Source: Pseudoneobacillus rhizosphaerae (GTDB taxonomy: Bacteria; Bacillota; Bacilli; Bacillales; Cytobacillaceae). From it: a DNA stretch of 64,000 nt. The notes below the pieces were generated by a model. The model saw only the letters and a list, made by a program, of their open reading frames with translations, had not been told where the DNA came from and did not search any database. Of the stretch, positions 43,192-51,666 are shown piece after piece (within the stretch, counting starts at the first letter, position 1; each line of letters starts with the position of its first letter). The stretch spans positions 104,393 through 168,392 of the forward strand of contig NZ_CAKJTG010000003.1 in assembly GCF_917563885.1 (NCBI RefSeq), given 5' to 3'. A program made the position numbers and the translations under genes.

Positions 43192-43236
43192 GTAATGTTA
43201 CTTAATAAAAATTTATCATATGTTAAGTAACATTAC
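43192..43236. repeat. Perfect 14-bp inverted repeat upstream of the recombinase
   Basis: gtaatgttacttaa (43192-43205) and ttaagtaacattac (43223-43236) are exact inverted copies 17 bp apart. It begins 14 bp before the recombinase ATG, so it could be an operator or a crossover-type site; as RNA it would be a hairpin before the ribosome site. Confidence 0.7.
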
Positions 43237-43320
43237 AAATATTTTTAACTCGAGGTCTGAAGGCTATTGTATTGATTTTTAAGAATTGTCAAAAATAGGT
43301 ACGATCTACAAAACAAATAA

Positions 43321-43347
43321 GCCAACACCAGTTAAAGTGTTAGCGTG
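43321..43347 (-). terminator. Likely plsY terminator
   Basis: On the minus strand gctaacac/ggtgttggc pairs with G-T wobbles, followed by a T-rich tract, about 30 bp after the plsY stop. Confidence 0.5.
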
Positions 43348-43378
43348 TATTTAACTTGGTATTATAAATAGCCGTACT

Positions 43379-43996
43379 CTACTTCTTCTTAGTATTTTTA
43401 ATTTTATCTTTTTTTATGTTCTTATCATTTATTTTAGGTTCCGTCCCATTTTTTATATTTCTTAAATTTGATCGATGTAAATACAACATAAAGGGAATGA
43501 AAATCAAAAATAAGATTGTATATTCCGTATTCCCAGTTATCAATGAATATAAAAAGAGGTTGGGTGCAATCAAAATGGAACCTACAGCTACATATTTTGT
43601 AATCACAATCGCACCTAGAAAGGTAGCAAGTCCAATTACTAACAAAGGGGAACTTGAAATGAGCAATACACCAACCGTTGTCGCTACAGCTTTACCACCT
43701 CTAAAGCCAGCAAATATAGGAAAACAATGACCAAATACCGCAGCAAACCCAATATAAAGGGGGTCTATGTCCAGGTTCAACCATAAAGGTAAAGAAGCTG
43801 CAATGACACCTTTAGAGACATCTCCAATCAAAACCAACAATCCAGCCTTTTTCCCTAAAATTCGAATGCTATTCGATGCCCCTAGATTTCCACTTCCATA
43901 ATATCGAATATCTGCCCCGAAAAACACTTTTCCTACAATTAAAGCGAAAGGAATAGACCCTAGTAAATAGGCAATAAAAAATGAAAATATCGTCAT
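43379..43996 (-). CDS. plsY: Glycerol-3-phosphate acyltransferase PlsY
   Basis: A 205-residue integral membrane enzyme that transfers acyl from acyl-phosphate to glycerol-3-phosphate, the first step of phospholipid synthesis. Family motifs are RYYGSGNLGASN (motif 1), FPIFAGFRGGKAVATTVG (motif 2) and a third near the end of the helical part. Five helices are expected. The last ~25 residues form a very Lys-rich hydrophilic tail (KNIKKDKIKNTKKK), longer than usual. GSGNLGASN differs from the common GSGNIGATN, so it may be a second PlsY paralogue. Confidence 0.9.
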   Translation of the reverse strand: MTIFSFFIAYLLGSIPFALIVGKVFFGADIRYYGSGNLGASNSIRILGKKAGLLVLIGDVSKGVIAASLPLWLNLDIDPLYIGFAAVFGHCFPIFAGFRGGKAVATTVGVLLISSSPLLVIGLATFLGAIVITKYVAVGSILIAPNLFLYSLITGNTEYTILFLIFIPFMLYLHRSNLRNIKNGTEPKINDKNIKKDKIKNTKKK

Positions 43997-44151
43997 CTTT
44001 TTCCTCCTCTCTATAAAAATATCCTTTAAAACTAATATACTATTTTTTACTTGCTTAAATGACCAAGCATAATAAAAAGAAGCATGGGATTTGTCTCGAG
44101 AAGTTCACTTATGTGGAGAAAAAATAGTAAACAACTTTAACTAGTAGCCTT

Positions 44152-44265
44152 ATTCGGACAGGTTTGTTGGGGAAGAGCCAAAAGCAGTCCGAATGCCAGC
44201 CTCATTCGGACAGGAACCGTAGGGAAAAGCCCAAACCAGTCCGAATGCCAACATCATTCGGACAG
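44152..44265. repeat. ATTCGGACA repeat, two full units and a partial one
   Basis: 43-bp units at 44152-44194 and 44204-44246 start attcggacagg and end agtccgaat; a third start (attcggacag) is at 44256. The spacers are 9 bp (gccagcctc, gccaacatc), so the period is 52 bp, exactly as at 15394-15488. The middle of the unit differs between the two loci while the ends are kept. Confidence 0.8.
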
Positions 44266-44350
44266 CAACAGCAGAAAATGATAATATACTCATTTGAGTT
44301 TGATTTGAATATGAAAATAGGGGGGATTTGTAATAAACCAGTGTGATATC

Positions 44351-44394
44351 AAAAAAATAGCACACCAATCACTTTATGATTGGGTATGCTATTT
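44351..44394 (-). terminator. sstT terminator
   Basis: Stem aatagcacaccaatca/tgattgggtatgctatt with a T7 run on the minus strand, 75 bp after the sstT stop. Confidence 0.85.
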
Positions 44395-44468
44395 CAACTG
44401 TTCCTATAAATTTTCTCCATCCAAAGTGAACTACTCTGGATTCAACACATGCTTCCTTTTAATTTACA

Positions 44469-45701
44469 CTACGCTACTTTCCCAATTTTTTTCCCTTCCT
44501 TAAGCTTCTGCTTATATTCAGCAGTTGCTGTGAAAAGGACGTCTGTTGATGAATTTAGAGCTGTTTCGAAAGAGTCTTGTAAAACCCCAATGATAAAGCC
44601 TACTCCAACTACTTGCATCGCAACATCACCTGGGATTCCGAATAAGCTACATGCTAGAGGAATCAATAGTAACGAACCACCAGCTACCCCTGAAGCGCCG
44701 CATGCACAAACAGCTGCTAAGACGCTCAAGATGATCGCTGTAGGGATATCGACTTCAATCCCGAGCGTGTGAACCGCTGCAAGTGTTAAAACAGAAATCG
44801 TAACAGCAGCACCAGCCATATTAACAGTTGCACCTAAAGGAATAGAAACCGAATACGTATCTTTATCTAAACCAAGTTTTTCGCATAGCTTCATATTTAC
44901 AGGTATGTTAGCAGCCGAACTACGAGTAAAGAATGCTGTAATTCCACTTTCTTTTATGCACTTTAATACTAGTGGATACGGGTTTTGGCGAATATATACA
45001 AAAACAATAAGTGGATTGACAACTAAAGCTACAAAGAGCATACATCCAATTAAAACGATTAGTAATTTTCCATAGCTAAGTAAAGACTCAAGTCCATTTG
45101 TCGTAATTGATTCAATAACAAGGCCCATGATTCCAAATGGCGCAAACTTAATGACCCATGTAACGATTTTCGAAACGGCATCTGAAAAATTAGTAATCAT
45201 CGTCTTTGTCGAATCTGGGGCACTTTTTAAAGCTAATCCCAAAACAATCGCCCAAGCTAAAATACCGATATAATTCGCATTAAAGATAGCTTTTACAGGG
45301 TTATCAACCACGTTCAACAGCAACGATTTGATAACCTCGACAACACCGCCTGGAGCAGCCAAATCCTCTGCACCCTTTGTTAGTGTTAAGCTTACTGGGA
45401 ACATAAAACTGACAATTACCGCAAGTAATCCAGCTAAAAACGTTCCTAAAAGATACAGGATAATAACGGATTTCATATTCGTTTGCTGACCACTTTTGTG
45501 TTGAGCAACAGCCGACATAACTAAGAAAAGTACTAAAATAGGTGCAATTGCTTTTAAAGCACCGACAAATAAGGAGCCTAAAATCACAACAGGTTTAGCC
45601 ATTTCTGGAATCGTTACAGCTAAAATAATACCAATAATAAGACCGATAGAAATTTGTTTGACTATACTCATTTGATTCCATTTCTTTAACAGATATTTCA
45701 T
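44469..45701 (-). CDS. sstT: Serine/threonine:Na+ symporter SstT
   Basis: A 410-residue member of the dicarboxylate/amino acid:cation symporter (DAACS) family. It matches SstT by size and by segments such as [46 protein letters not shown] (substrate and Na+ site, helical hairpin 1 and helix 7) and [21 protein letters not shown] (hairpin 2). Eight helices plus two hairpins are expected. It imports L-serine and L-threonine with Na+, which fits the Na+ export by Mrp and Nat in the same region. It has its own sigmaA promoter. Confidence 0.92.
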   Translation of the reverse strand: MKYLLKKWNQMSIVKQISIGLIIGIILAVTIPEMAKPVVILGSLFVGALKAIAPILVLFLVMSAVAQHKSGQQTNMKSVIILYLLGTFLAGLLAVIVSFMFPVSLTLTKGAEDLAAPGGVVEVIKSLLLNVVDNPVKAIFNANYIGILAWAIVLGLALKSAPDSTKTMITNFSDAVSKIVTWVIKFAPFGIMGLVIESITTNGLESLLSYGKLLIVLIGCMLFVALVVNPLIVFVYIRQNPYPLVLKCIKESGITAFFTRSSAANIPVNMKLCEKLGLDKDTYSVSIPLGATVNMAGAAVTISVLTLAAVHTLGIEVDIPTAIILSVLAAVCACGASGVAGGSLLLIPLACSLFGIPGDVAMQVVGVGFIIGVLQDSFETALNSSTDVLFTATAEYKQKLKEGKKIGKVA

Positions 45702-45817
45702 TTAACCTTTCCCCCTTGGAATATAGTATCAAACAGTTCTCTAATAGATTTGTTTTCAGGACTGATCATTGTCAGCTTCCCCCTTTTTTAACTAATCTAT
45801 TATTATTAATAAATAGT

Positions 45818-45846
45818 ATTATAGAGAATATTTAGATATTTTACAA
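45818..45846 (-). promoter_or_regulatory. SigmaA promoter of sstT
   Basis: On the minus strand TTGTAA (45846-45841) and perfect TATAAT (45823-45818) are 17 bases apart, about 115 bp before the sstT start. The remaining DNA up to 46173 holds no supported gene. Confidence 0.65.
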
Positions 45847-46173
45847 TAGTTAATTGAAAGGGCTTACATCTCAAAAAAAACTCTGAATAACCTATTTACT
45901 ACAGGGAATCTGCAAATTTAGAATCTGATTTTTAACATGTATTAGTAAATTAAAATAATTTGTAATGTTATACAAAATAGTAAGAATTACACACTTCTGT
46001 AGGAACATAAGGTAGGTATTTTTCCTTAATTGTAAAGCCGTTTTTCTTTTTTTTACCTCATCTACCCCCAGATTCAACGATCCCAAATCGAATTAATATG
46101 GTTGTTATACTGTAAATAATGGCTATGGCTGTCTTATATATTTTTGAAATCGTATATGAGAAGGAGAATGAAG

Positions 46174-46374
46174 TTGAAGGAATATATTGTTTGCTACACT
46201 TTAGAAAATGGTATTAAGCAAGAACGCATTTTGAAAGAAAAAGAAGTTAAGAGAAAAGAGGTTATCCAAGAGGTAATGGATAAAATCCTAAACCATAATT
46301 CTTTTATGGCTAAAAGTGATCAAGGAGATTATTGGATTAATTCTTCTTCAGTACGTTATATTCGCGTTTTATAA
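46174..46374 (+). CDS. Small uncharacterised protein
   Basis: Unrecognised 66-residue basic protein (EYIVCYTLENGIKQERIL, then a charged helix, ending QGDYWINSSSVRYIRVL), predicted as a short beta-alpha-beta unit without membrane segment. The TTG at 46174 is favoured because aaggag lies seven bases upstream; ATGs at 46144 and 46168 are in frame but badly spaced. The repeated beta pattern suggests a small cytoplasmic fold; it lies 91 bp before the penicillin-binding protein gene. Confidence 0.6.
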   Translation: MKEYIVCYTLENGIKQERILKEKEVKRKEVIQEVMDKILNHNSFMAKSDQGDYWINSSSVRYIRVL

Positions 46375-46465
46375 ACTAATCGTTTCAAAACGGATAGTCT
46401 TATTACAGCATAGTAAGAATTTCCTATCACATCAACATGTAACTACAACACGGGAGTGAAGTTCA

Positions 46466-48562
46466 ATGTCAGAGGCATATCGCTATCGTGAAGAACGAAA
46501 ACTTGCAGAAAAAACAAAACGAAAAAATACAACTAAAAAAGGTTCTTTAATTCGAAAGGTTTTCCTTATCTTTATGGTGCTTATAGTTGTGTCCATTGGT
46601 GTAGGGGCCTATACATTTGCCTCCATGATTAAAGATGTCCCTCCAATAGATGCTTCGAAACTGGTCGATCCACTTTCAACTAAATTTTATGATAAAGATG
46701 GAAAATTCCTTTATGAATATGGCAAGGAAAAGCGAACGAAAATCAGCTATGACCAAGTGCCGAAAAACTTGGAGAATGCCTTTATTGCAACTGAAGATTC
46801 TCATTTTTTTGAGCACGAGGGAATAGATATTAAACGGACGGCAGTCGCGATTTATAAAAATGTAACGGGTGATTTTGGCTCCCAGGGCGGAAGCACGATT
46901 ACACAGCAAGTAATTAAGAATTCTTTTTTAACACCAGAGAAAACCATTAAACGTAAGGTGCAGGAATGGTATCTTGCTTACCAATTAGAGAAAGAGTACT
47001 CTAAGCAAGAAATATTGATGATGTATTTGAACAAGATTTTCCTTGGAAATCGTTCATACGGAATTGCAGCTGCCGCGAAGAATTATTACGGGATTGACTC
47101 CAATCATTTAGAAAAATTAACCCTTCCACAGGCTGCGATGATTGCTGGTCTAACACAAAGCCCGAATAATTATGATCCGACTAAACCCGAAAACGTAAAA
47201 GCTGCTACTACAAGGCGAAATCTGGTTTTGTCTTTTATGCATAATAGGGGATATATTACGGGGCAACAAAAACAGGATGCAATGAAGGTTCCCGTAACCG
47301 AAGGGATTATTTCTCAAAAAACACAAGGTATGCCATATGAAGCTTTTTTGGATGCGGTCGTTGAAGAAGTGGAAGGAAAGCTTAAGGGTGTTGATATTAC
47401 AACTGAGGGATTATCCATCTATACGACGATTGACCCGAAAGCACAGGCTTATGCCGATAAGATGATGAACACCAATGAATTGATTACCTATCCGAATGCT
47501 AGATTTCAAGGGGCATTCGCCTTTTTAGATACAAAAACGGGTGAGATTCGGGCGATTGGAAGCGGGAGAAACGAGAATAAAGCCACTTTCCGAGGCTACA
47601 ATTTTGCTACTGATCTCAAACGTCAGCCTGGATCCGCGTTTAAACCGATTTTAGATTATGGTCCAGCCATCGAATATTTGAAATGGTCTACCTATCATCA
47701 GTTAAATGACCAGGCTACCAACTATTCAACAGGTCAACCTTTATCTAACTGGGATCATCGTTACCATGGAATGCTATCCATCCGAAAGGCACTCCAACAA
47801 TCCTATAATATTCCTGCCCTTATTACACTTAGGGAAGTGGAGATGGAAAAGGCAAAAATCTTTGCTGAAAATCTTGGAATAACGTTTGAAAATGACCAGA
47901 TTTACGAATCGTATGCGATTGGAAGTAACACCGTTAATCCTATTGAAATGGCAGGAGCTTTCAGCGCCTTTGCCAATAACGGAGTATACAACCAACCTCA
48001 TTTTGTTCAAAAAGTAGTTTTCCCAGATGGTAAAGTGGCTAATTTTACACCAAAGCCGAAACGTGTCATGCAAGATTACACGGCCTATATGATTACGGAC
48101 ATGTTGCGGGATGTTGTTAATGTTGGGACAGGAAAAATGGCTAATATTCCAGGGTTCGATGTGGCAGGAAAATCAGGAACGACCAATTTTGATCAGAAAA
48201 CCCGAGTACGTTACGGATATCCAGAGAAAAGCACTAATGACAGCTGGTTTGTTGGTTATACGCCACAATACACAATGTCGGTTTGGACTGGATATGCGAA
48301 AAATGAATCTGGAAACTATATGGTTGGGGACACGACAAAAATCTCACAAATTATGTTTAAAAAAATGATGATGACCTTTAGTACAGATAAAGCTAGATTC
48401 CAACAGCCAAGTTCTGTGTACAGTGTTGGAGATGATCTTTATATTAAAGGCTCTTCTGACGTTCCTCCAAAACCGAAAGCAGTTAAACCTCCAGGTAAAG
48501 AGAAGAAAAGTAAGGGAAATAAGGGTAAAGGGAAAAAGAATAAGGATAAGAAGAAACATTAA
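46466..48562 (+). CDS. Class A penicillin-binding protein
   Basis: A 698-residue bifunctional cell-wall enzyme. A basic cytoplasmic start and one membrane helix (about 29-51) are followed by the glycosyltransferase domain (EDSHFFEHEGIDIKRT, GGSTITQQVIKN, IFLGNRSYGIAAAAKNYYG) and the transpeptidase domain with SxxK (GSAFKP), SxN (SYN) and KSGT motifs. The end is a strongly Lys-rich tail (about 40 residues), as in several Bacillus PBP1-type proteins. It polymerises and cross-links peptidoglycan outside the membrane. Ribosome site cgggagtg. Confidence 0.93.
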   Translation: MSEAYRYREERKLAEKTKRKNTTKKGSLIRKVFLIFMVLIVVSIGVGAYTFASMIKDVPPIDASKLVDPLSTKFYDKDGKFLYEYGKEKRTKISYDQVPKNLENAFIATEDSHFFEHEGIDIKRTAVAIYKNVTGDFGSQGGSTITQQVIKNSFLTPEKTIKRKVQEWYLAYQLEKEYSKQEILMMYLNKIFLGNRSYGIAAAAKNYYGIDSNHLEKLTLPQAAMIAGLTQSPNNYDPTKPENVKAATTRRNLVLSFMHNRGYITGQQKQDAMKVPVTEGIISQKTQGMPYEAFLDAVVEEVEGKLKGVDITTEGLSIYTTIDPKAQAYADKMMNTNELITYPNARFQGAFAFLDTKTGEIRAIGSGRNENKATFRGYNFATDLKRQPGSAFKPILDYGPAIEYLKWSTYHQLNDQATNYSTGQPLSNWDHRYHGMLSIRKALQQSYNIPALITLREVEMEKAKIFAENLGITFENDQIYESYAIGSNTVNPIEMAGAFSAFANNGVYNQPHFVQKVVFPDGKVANFTPKPKRVMQDYTAYMITDMLRDVVNVGTGKMANIPGFDVAGKSGTTNFDQKTRVRYGYPEKSTNDSWFVGYTPQYTMSVWTGYAKNESGNYMVGDTTKISQIMFKKMMMTFSTDKARFQQPSSVYSVGDDLYIKGSSDVPPKPKAVKPPGKEKKSKGNKGKGKKNKDKKKH

Positions 48563-48590
48563 GGGGTTAGTTCCAGAATCTTTGTAAATA

Positions 48591-48636
48591 AAAAACGGTT
48601 CGATTACTGGCAAGCAGCAATCGAACCGTTTTTTAT
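48591..48636 (+). terminator. PBP gene terminator
   Basis: Twelve-base stem aacggttcgatt/aatcgaaccgtt plus T6. Confidence 0.92.
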
Positions 48637-48640
48637 TTTT

Positions 48641-48820
48641 GTAGGCATAAATTCAAGTATCGGGACGTAAATCCAGTTATGCGGGCGTAAACTGAGTTAT
48701 GCGGGCGTAAACTGAGTTATGCGGGCGTAAACTGAGTTATGCGGGCGTAAACTGAGTTATGCGGGCGTAACCCGAGTTATGCGGGCGTAACCCGAGTTAT
48801 GCGGGCGTAACCCGAGATTG
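48641..48820. repeat. 20-bp tandem repeat, nine units
   Basis: Units start every 20 bp from 48641. The standard unit is gcgggcgtaaactgagttat; the first two copies are degenerate, four have the actgag form, and the last three carry cccgag. There are no spacers, so it is not a CRISPR array. All units are in one direction and lie directly after the PBP terminator. Function unknown. Confidence 0.85.
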
Positions 48821-49080
48821 CTACTTTGGCAGATATGCGAAAACGAGATAGTTTAACGGTCTACTTCGTAAGGTTTACGATTTTTTCCCCCAACTACTAT
48901 TGTATAATAAAAATTTCATTTATAAAAACAGTGAAAAAGTGAGTAATTCGGAGAAATACGTAGATTTGATGTAAAAACAAATAGAAAAATGTCGAAAAAC
49001 ACAAAAAACTGAATATTTAGAAAATACTGATAAAGGAGTTAATATAAGACTAAGCAAAACAAACAACATAGAAATTTAAC

Positions 49081-49433
49081 AAAGGAGGATTCCATCCAAT
49101 GTTCTAATGCGAGGCGAACTTACACTTAGTAAGTGGTAGATAGAGAAACTATTATGGAGGTGGTGGCAAATCTGTCTATAACCAATACCATCGAAAGGAG
49201 TGAAGAATATATTATTGATTATGTAAGCAGATTCTACATTAAAGTAGGTGATTAATAGTAAAAGGAAGACAATATCTAGAGAGGCGGTGCTTGTTAGAAC
49301 AACAATTTATTTGGGAGGTGAGGTATACAAAATAATTAAAAAATCACAAAGGGGTGCTAATGTCCAGCTTAACAAATACTTAAGAAGTGAGGTATTAATT
49401 AAGGTTAACAAATTAGTTAAACTAAAAAAATGA
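49081..49433 (+). other. Chain of very short overlapping ORFs
   Basis: A strong ribosome site aaaggagg (49081-49088) is followed by ATG-TTC-TAA (49099-49107). The TAATG overlap starts a 10-codon frame (MRGELTLSKW, 49107-49139). Next comes a 33-codon frame at 49154-49255 (MEVVANLSITNTIERSEEY...), whose end overlaps a 61-codon basic frame starting at GTG 49248 (ends 49433). No domain is recognised. It may be a gene broken by several mutations, or a set of coupled small peptides. From the tandem repeat end (48821) to 49080 I see nothing else. Confidence 0.35.
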
Positions 49434-49470
49434 AAGAAAAAGGTATTGCTAAAATGAATATAGATATATA

Positions 49471-49510
49471 AAAGGTCTTATCATTTCCATTGGAAAAGAT
49501 AAGACCTTTT
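49471..49510. terminator. Bidirectional terminator
   Basis: Stem aaaggtcttatc/gataagacctttt, with T-rich sequence on both outer sides. It separates the short ORFs from the convergent regulator gene. Confidence 0.78.
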
Positions 49511-49520
49511 GTAATTTTAA

Positions 49521-50060
49521 CTAGAAAATATCATTTAGTTCAGTATCAGAATAGCTGGATATTAATACTACCGCTTTTCCATCGCCGATATTTTTTACGA
49601 AATGTGGGACACTGGCGTTCCAGCTAAAGGAGTCTCCTTCTTCAATGATTAGAGAATCCTCACCTTGCTCCGCAAGAATTTTTCCTTCTAGCACCAAATG
49701 ACACTCCTCACCTTCATGGGCATTTGCTTCGCCCATGGAAGCTCCTGGCGGGAATTCGACAAGCATCATTCTTAATCCACCTTTGGAGGTTAAATGCTCT
49801 ATTTTTAAATTGTTAAAAGTGGAGTATGTCCTTTCAGACTTTCTAACCACTTTCATGTGTTGTTTTTTTTCTAACAATAAATAAGGCAATGGAACCCCTA
49901 GAAAGTTAGATATCAATTGTAGGGTACTAATGGAAGGGGAGGTGTTATTATTTTCGACATTGCTGATAAATCCTTTAGAAAGTCCAGTACCCTCGCACAT
50001 TTGAGCAATGGTTATTTTTTTTCGATTCCGTATGGCACGAATTTTTGATCCTATATCCAA
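49521..50060 (-). CDS. XRE-cupin transcriptional regulator
   Basis: A 179-residue regulator. The N-terminal helix-turn-helix (about residues 4-58: KITIAQMCEGTGLSKGFISNVENN) binds DNA; the C-terminal cupin (about 105-175: FPPGASMGEANAHEGEECHLVLEGKI) senses a small ligand. The TTG at 50060 has gaggtgg upstream at good spacing; an in-frame GTG at 50069 overlaps that site. It is divergent from a hydrolase/DoxX pair and probably controls it or itself. Ligand unknown. Confidence 0.87.
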   Translation of the reverse strand: MDIGSKIRAIRNRKKITIAQMCEGTGLSKGFISNVENNNTSPSISTLQLISNFLGVPLPYLLLEKKQHMKVVRKSERTYSTFNNLKIEHLTSKGGLRMMLVEFPPGASMGEANAHEGEECHLVLEGKILAEQGEDSLIIEEGDSFSWNASVPHFVKNIGDGKAVVLISSYSDTELNDIF

Positions 50061-50329
50061 ATTATCCACCTCAAAAGTTTCCTAATAAAAAACATAATTC
50101 TATCTTAGCAAAAAAAATATTGACAATCCACTTCTATTGCTGTTATCTTATAGATAACAAATGTTCATATTAGAAAACAACAACTCCTATCATTTAGGGT
50201 TTTATTTTTGTGTATGTGTTTTCCTATATGAATATTTTATTCCCAATGAAATACGAATACTTATAGATTAGTTGCTGCAAGCTATTACTATATATGTAAT
50301 TATTTTCTAGAAAGGATGGATGATGACTT

Positions 50330-50974
50330 TTGGAATCACAGATGATTTATGAATTGCGTCGACCAAAAACCATAGATCCAGAAAAAAACTATCCGGCTCT
50401 TTTCGTCATGCATGGAATCGGGAGCAACGAACAAAACATGTTGTCTTTGGTAGAAGGTTTAGAAAAGCAGTTTTTTATTTTTAGTATTCGTGGCCATCTA
50501 GTGCAGCCGCCTGGATTTGCTTACTTTACCATCCAAGGTTATGGAAAACCACATCGAGAGATATTTGACGAAGCGATAATAAAACTTACAAGTTTTATTG
50601 ATTACGCTACTGAACAATACCCTTTAGATTTAAAAAAATTATACTTAATGGGCTTCAGTCAAGGTGCGATTTTATCTATGACCCTCGGTTTAACATTAGG
50701 TGACCGCATAAAAGGAATCATCGCTTTAAGCGGATATATTCCTGAATTTGTAAAGGAAGAATATAACATACAATCCCTAAATCAAATGTCATTATTTATT
50801 TCCCACGGTGAAATAGATCAAGTATTGCCATATGAATGGGGAATAGCAAATAATGAGTATTTCAAAGAGTTAGGTGCAACCGTGACATTTAAGTCGTACC
50901 AGGTTGGTCACACAGTCTCAATGCAAAATTTACAAGACTACTTGAATTGGCTACAGGATTCATTAGATAAATAA
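50330..50974 (+). CDS. Alpha/beta hydrolase, phospholipase/carboxylesterase-like
   Basis: A 214-residue serine hydrolase. The catalytic triad can be placed at Ser110 (GFSQGA), Asp163 (SHGEIDQVLP) and His194 (VGHTVS); the oxyanion segment is MHGIGSNEQN. It resembles MhqD, which B. subtilis uses against quinones and related electrophiles, and other small carboxylesterases. The start is TTG with aaagga upstream; ATG 50342 is an alternative. It lies 32 bp before a DoxX gene, in likely cotranscription. Confidence 0.85.
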   Translation: MESQMIYELRRPKTIDPEKNYPALFVMHGIGSNEQNMLSLVEGLEKQFFIFSIRGHLVQPPGFAYFTIQGYGKPHREIFDEAIIKLTSFIDYATEQYPLDLKKLYLMGFSQGAILSMTLGLTLGDRIKGIIALSGYIPEFVKEEYNIQSLNQMSLFISHGEIDQVLPYEWGIANNEYFKELGATVTFKSYQVGHTVSMQNLQDYLNWLQDSLDK

Positions 50975-51006
50975 ACATATTTAAAGGATAATGAGGAGGA
51001 AATAAA

Positions 51007-51438
51007 ATGAAAAATAAGTTAGAAGCAAGTACTTTAATGTTACGCGTAGTTTTAGGTGTTAGTTTTTTCTTACACGGTTTAGCTAAATTCCAAGGTGGAA
51101 TTGAGAATATTGTTGGCTGGTTTGATAGCATTGGCTTACCTGGTGCATTGGCCTATGTAGTGGCATCTTTTGAATTGGTTGGAGGAATTGCGTTAGTGAT
51201 CGGGTTAGGTACTAGATATGTATCCATACTAGTATCTCTCTTAATGGTTGGGGCTATCTTCAAAGCGAAACTTGCTCTTGGCTTCCTAGGCGATGGTCAA
51301 ATGGCTGGGTATGAATTAGATATCGCGTTTTTAGCGATCGCAGCATTCCTTGCAATTAATGGAAGTAAACTATTCGCATTGGACCAAATGTTTTTTAAAG
51401 ACTCAACGAATAAAAGTAAAGCAAATAAAGCTGCTTAA
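51007..51438 (+). CDS. DoxX-family membrane protein
   Basis: A 143-residue protein with four helices (LRVVLGVSFFLHGLAKFQGG, ALAYVVASFELVGGIALVIGLGTR) typical of DoxX. In Bacillus, DoxX proteins such as CatD and MhqP accompany defence against catechol and quinones. The neighbouring esterase supports such a role. Strong ribosome site aggagg. Two hairpins follow the gene. Confidence 0.88.
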   Translation: MKNKLEASTLMLRVVLGVSFFLHGLAKFQGGIENIVGWFDSIGLPGALAYVVASFELVGGIALVIGLGTRYVSILVSLLMVGAIFKAKLALGFLGDGQMAGYELDIAFLAIAAFLAINGSKLFALDQMFFKDSTNKSKANKAA

Positions 51439-51495
51439 TTTTAATGGCCCTTTTCGTAAACTATTTTGTGAAAAAGCGATAATAATCAATTACTT

Positions 51496-51573
51496 AGCAT
51501 TACTTCTAAATAGAGGTAATGCTTTCTCTTTGCTTTAAAAAATCACAGGCAGATAGTCTGTGATTTTTTTTTG
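51496..51573 (+). terminator. Tandem hairpins ending the DoxX operon
   Basis: First hairpin agcattac/gtaatgct (51496-51522), then the stem aaatcacag/ctgtgattt with T9 (51537-51573). The second is a clear intrinsic terminator. Confidence 0.85.
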
Positions 51574-51666
51574 TTTTTATCAGAAAAATACCTACAGAAA
51601 TTGGATAGAAACTTTCCTTAATTGTTAATAACTATTAAAATAAGAAATAGAAACGGTTGTGAGAAA

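Noticed and set aside
42615-43236. Prophage or integrative element
   Set aside because: Only a single small recombinase is present; no phage structural, replication or transfer genes, and flanks are ordinary chromosomal genes.
48641-48820. CRISPR array
   Set aside because: The 20-bp units are directly joined with no unique spacers, and no cas genes are near.
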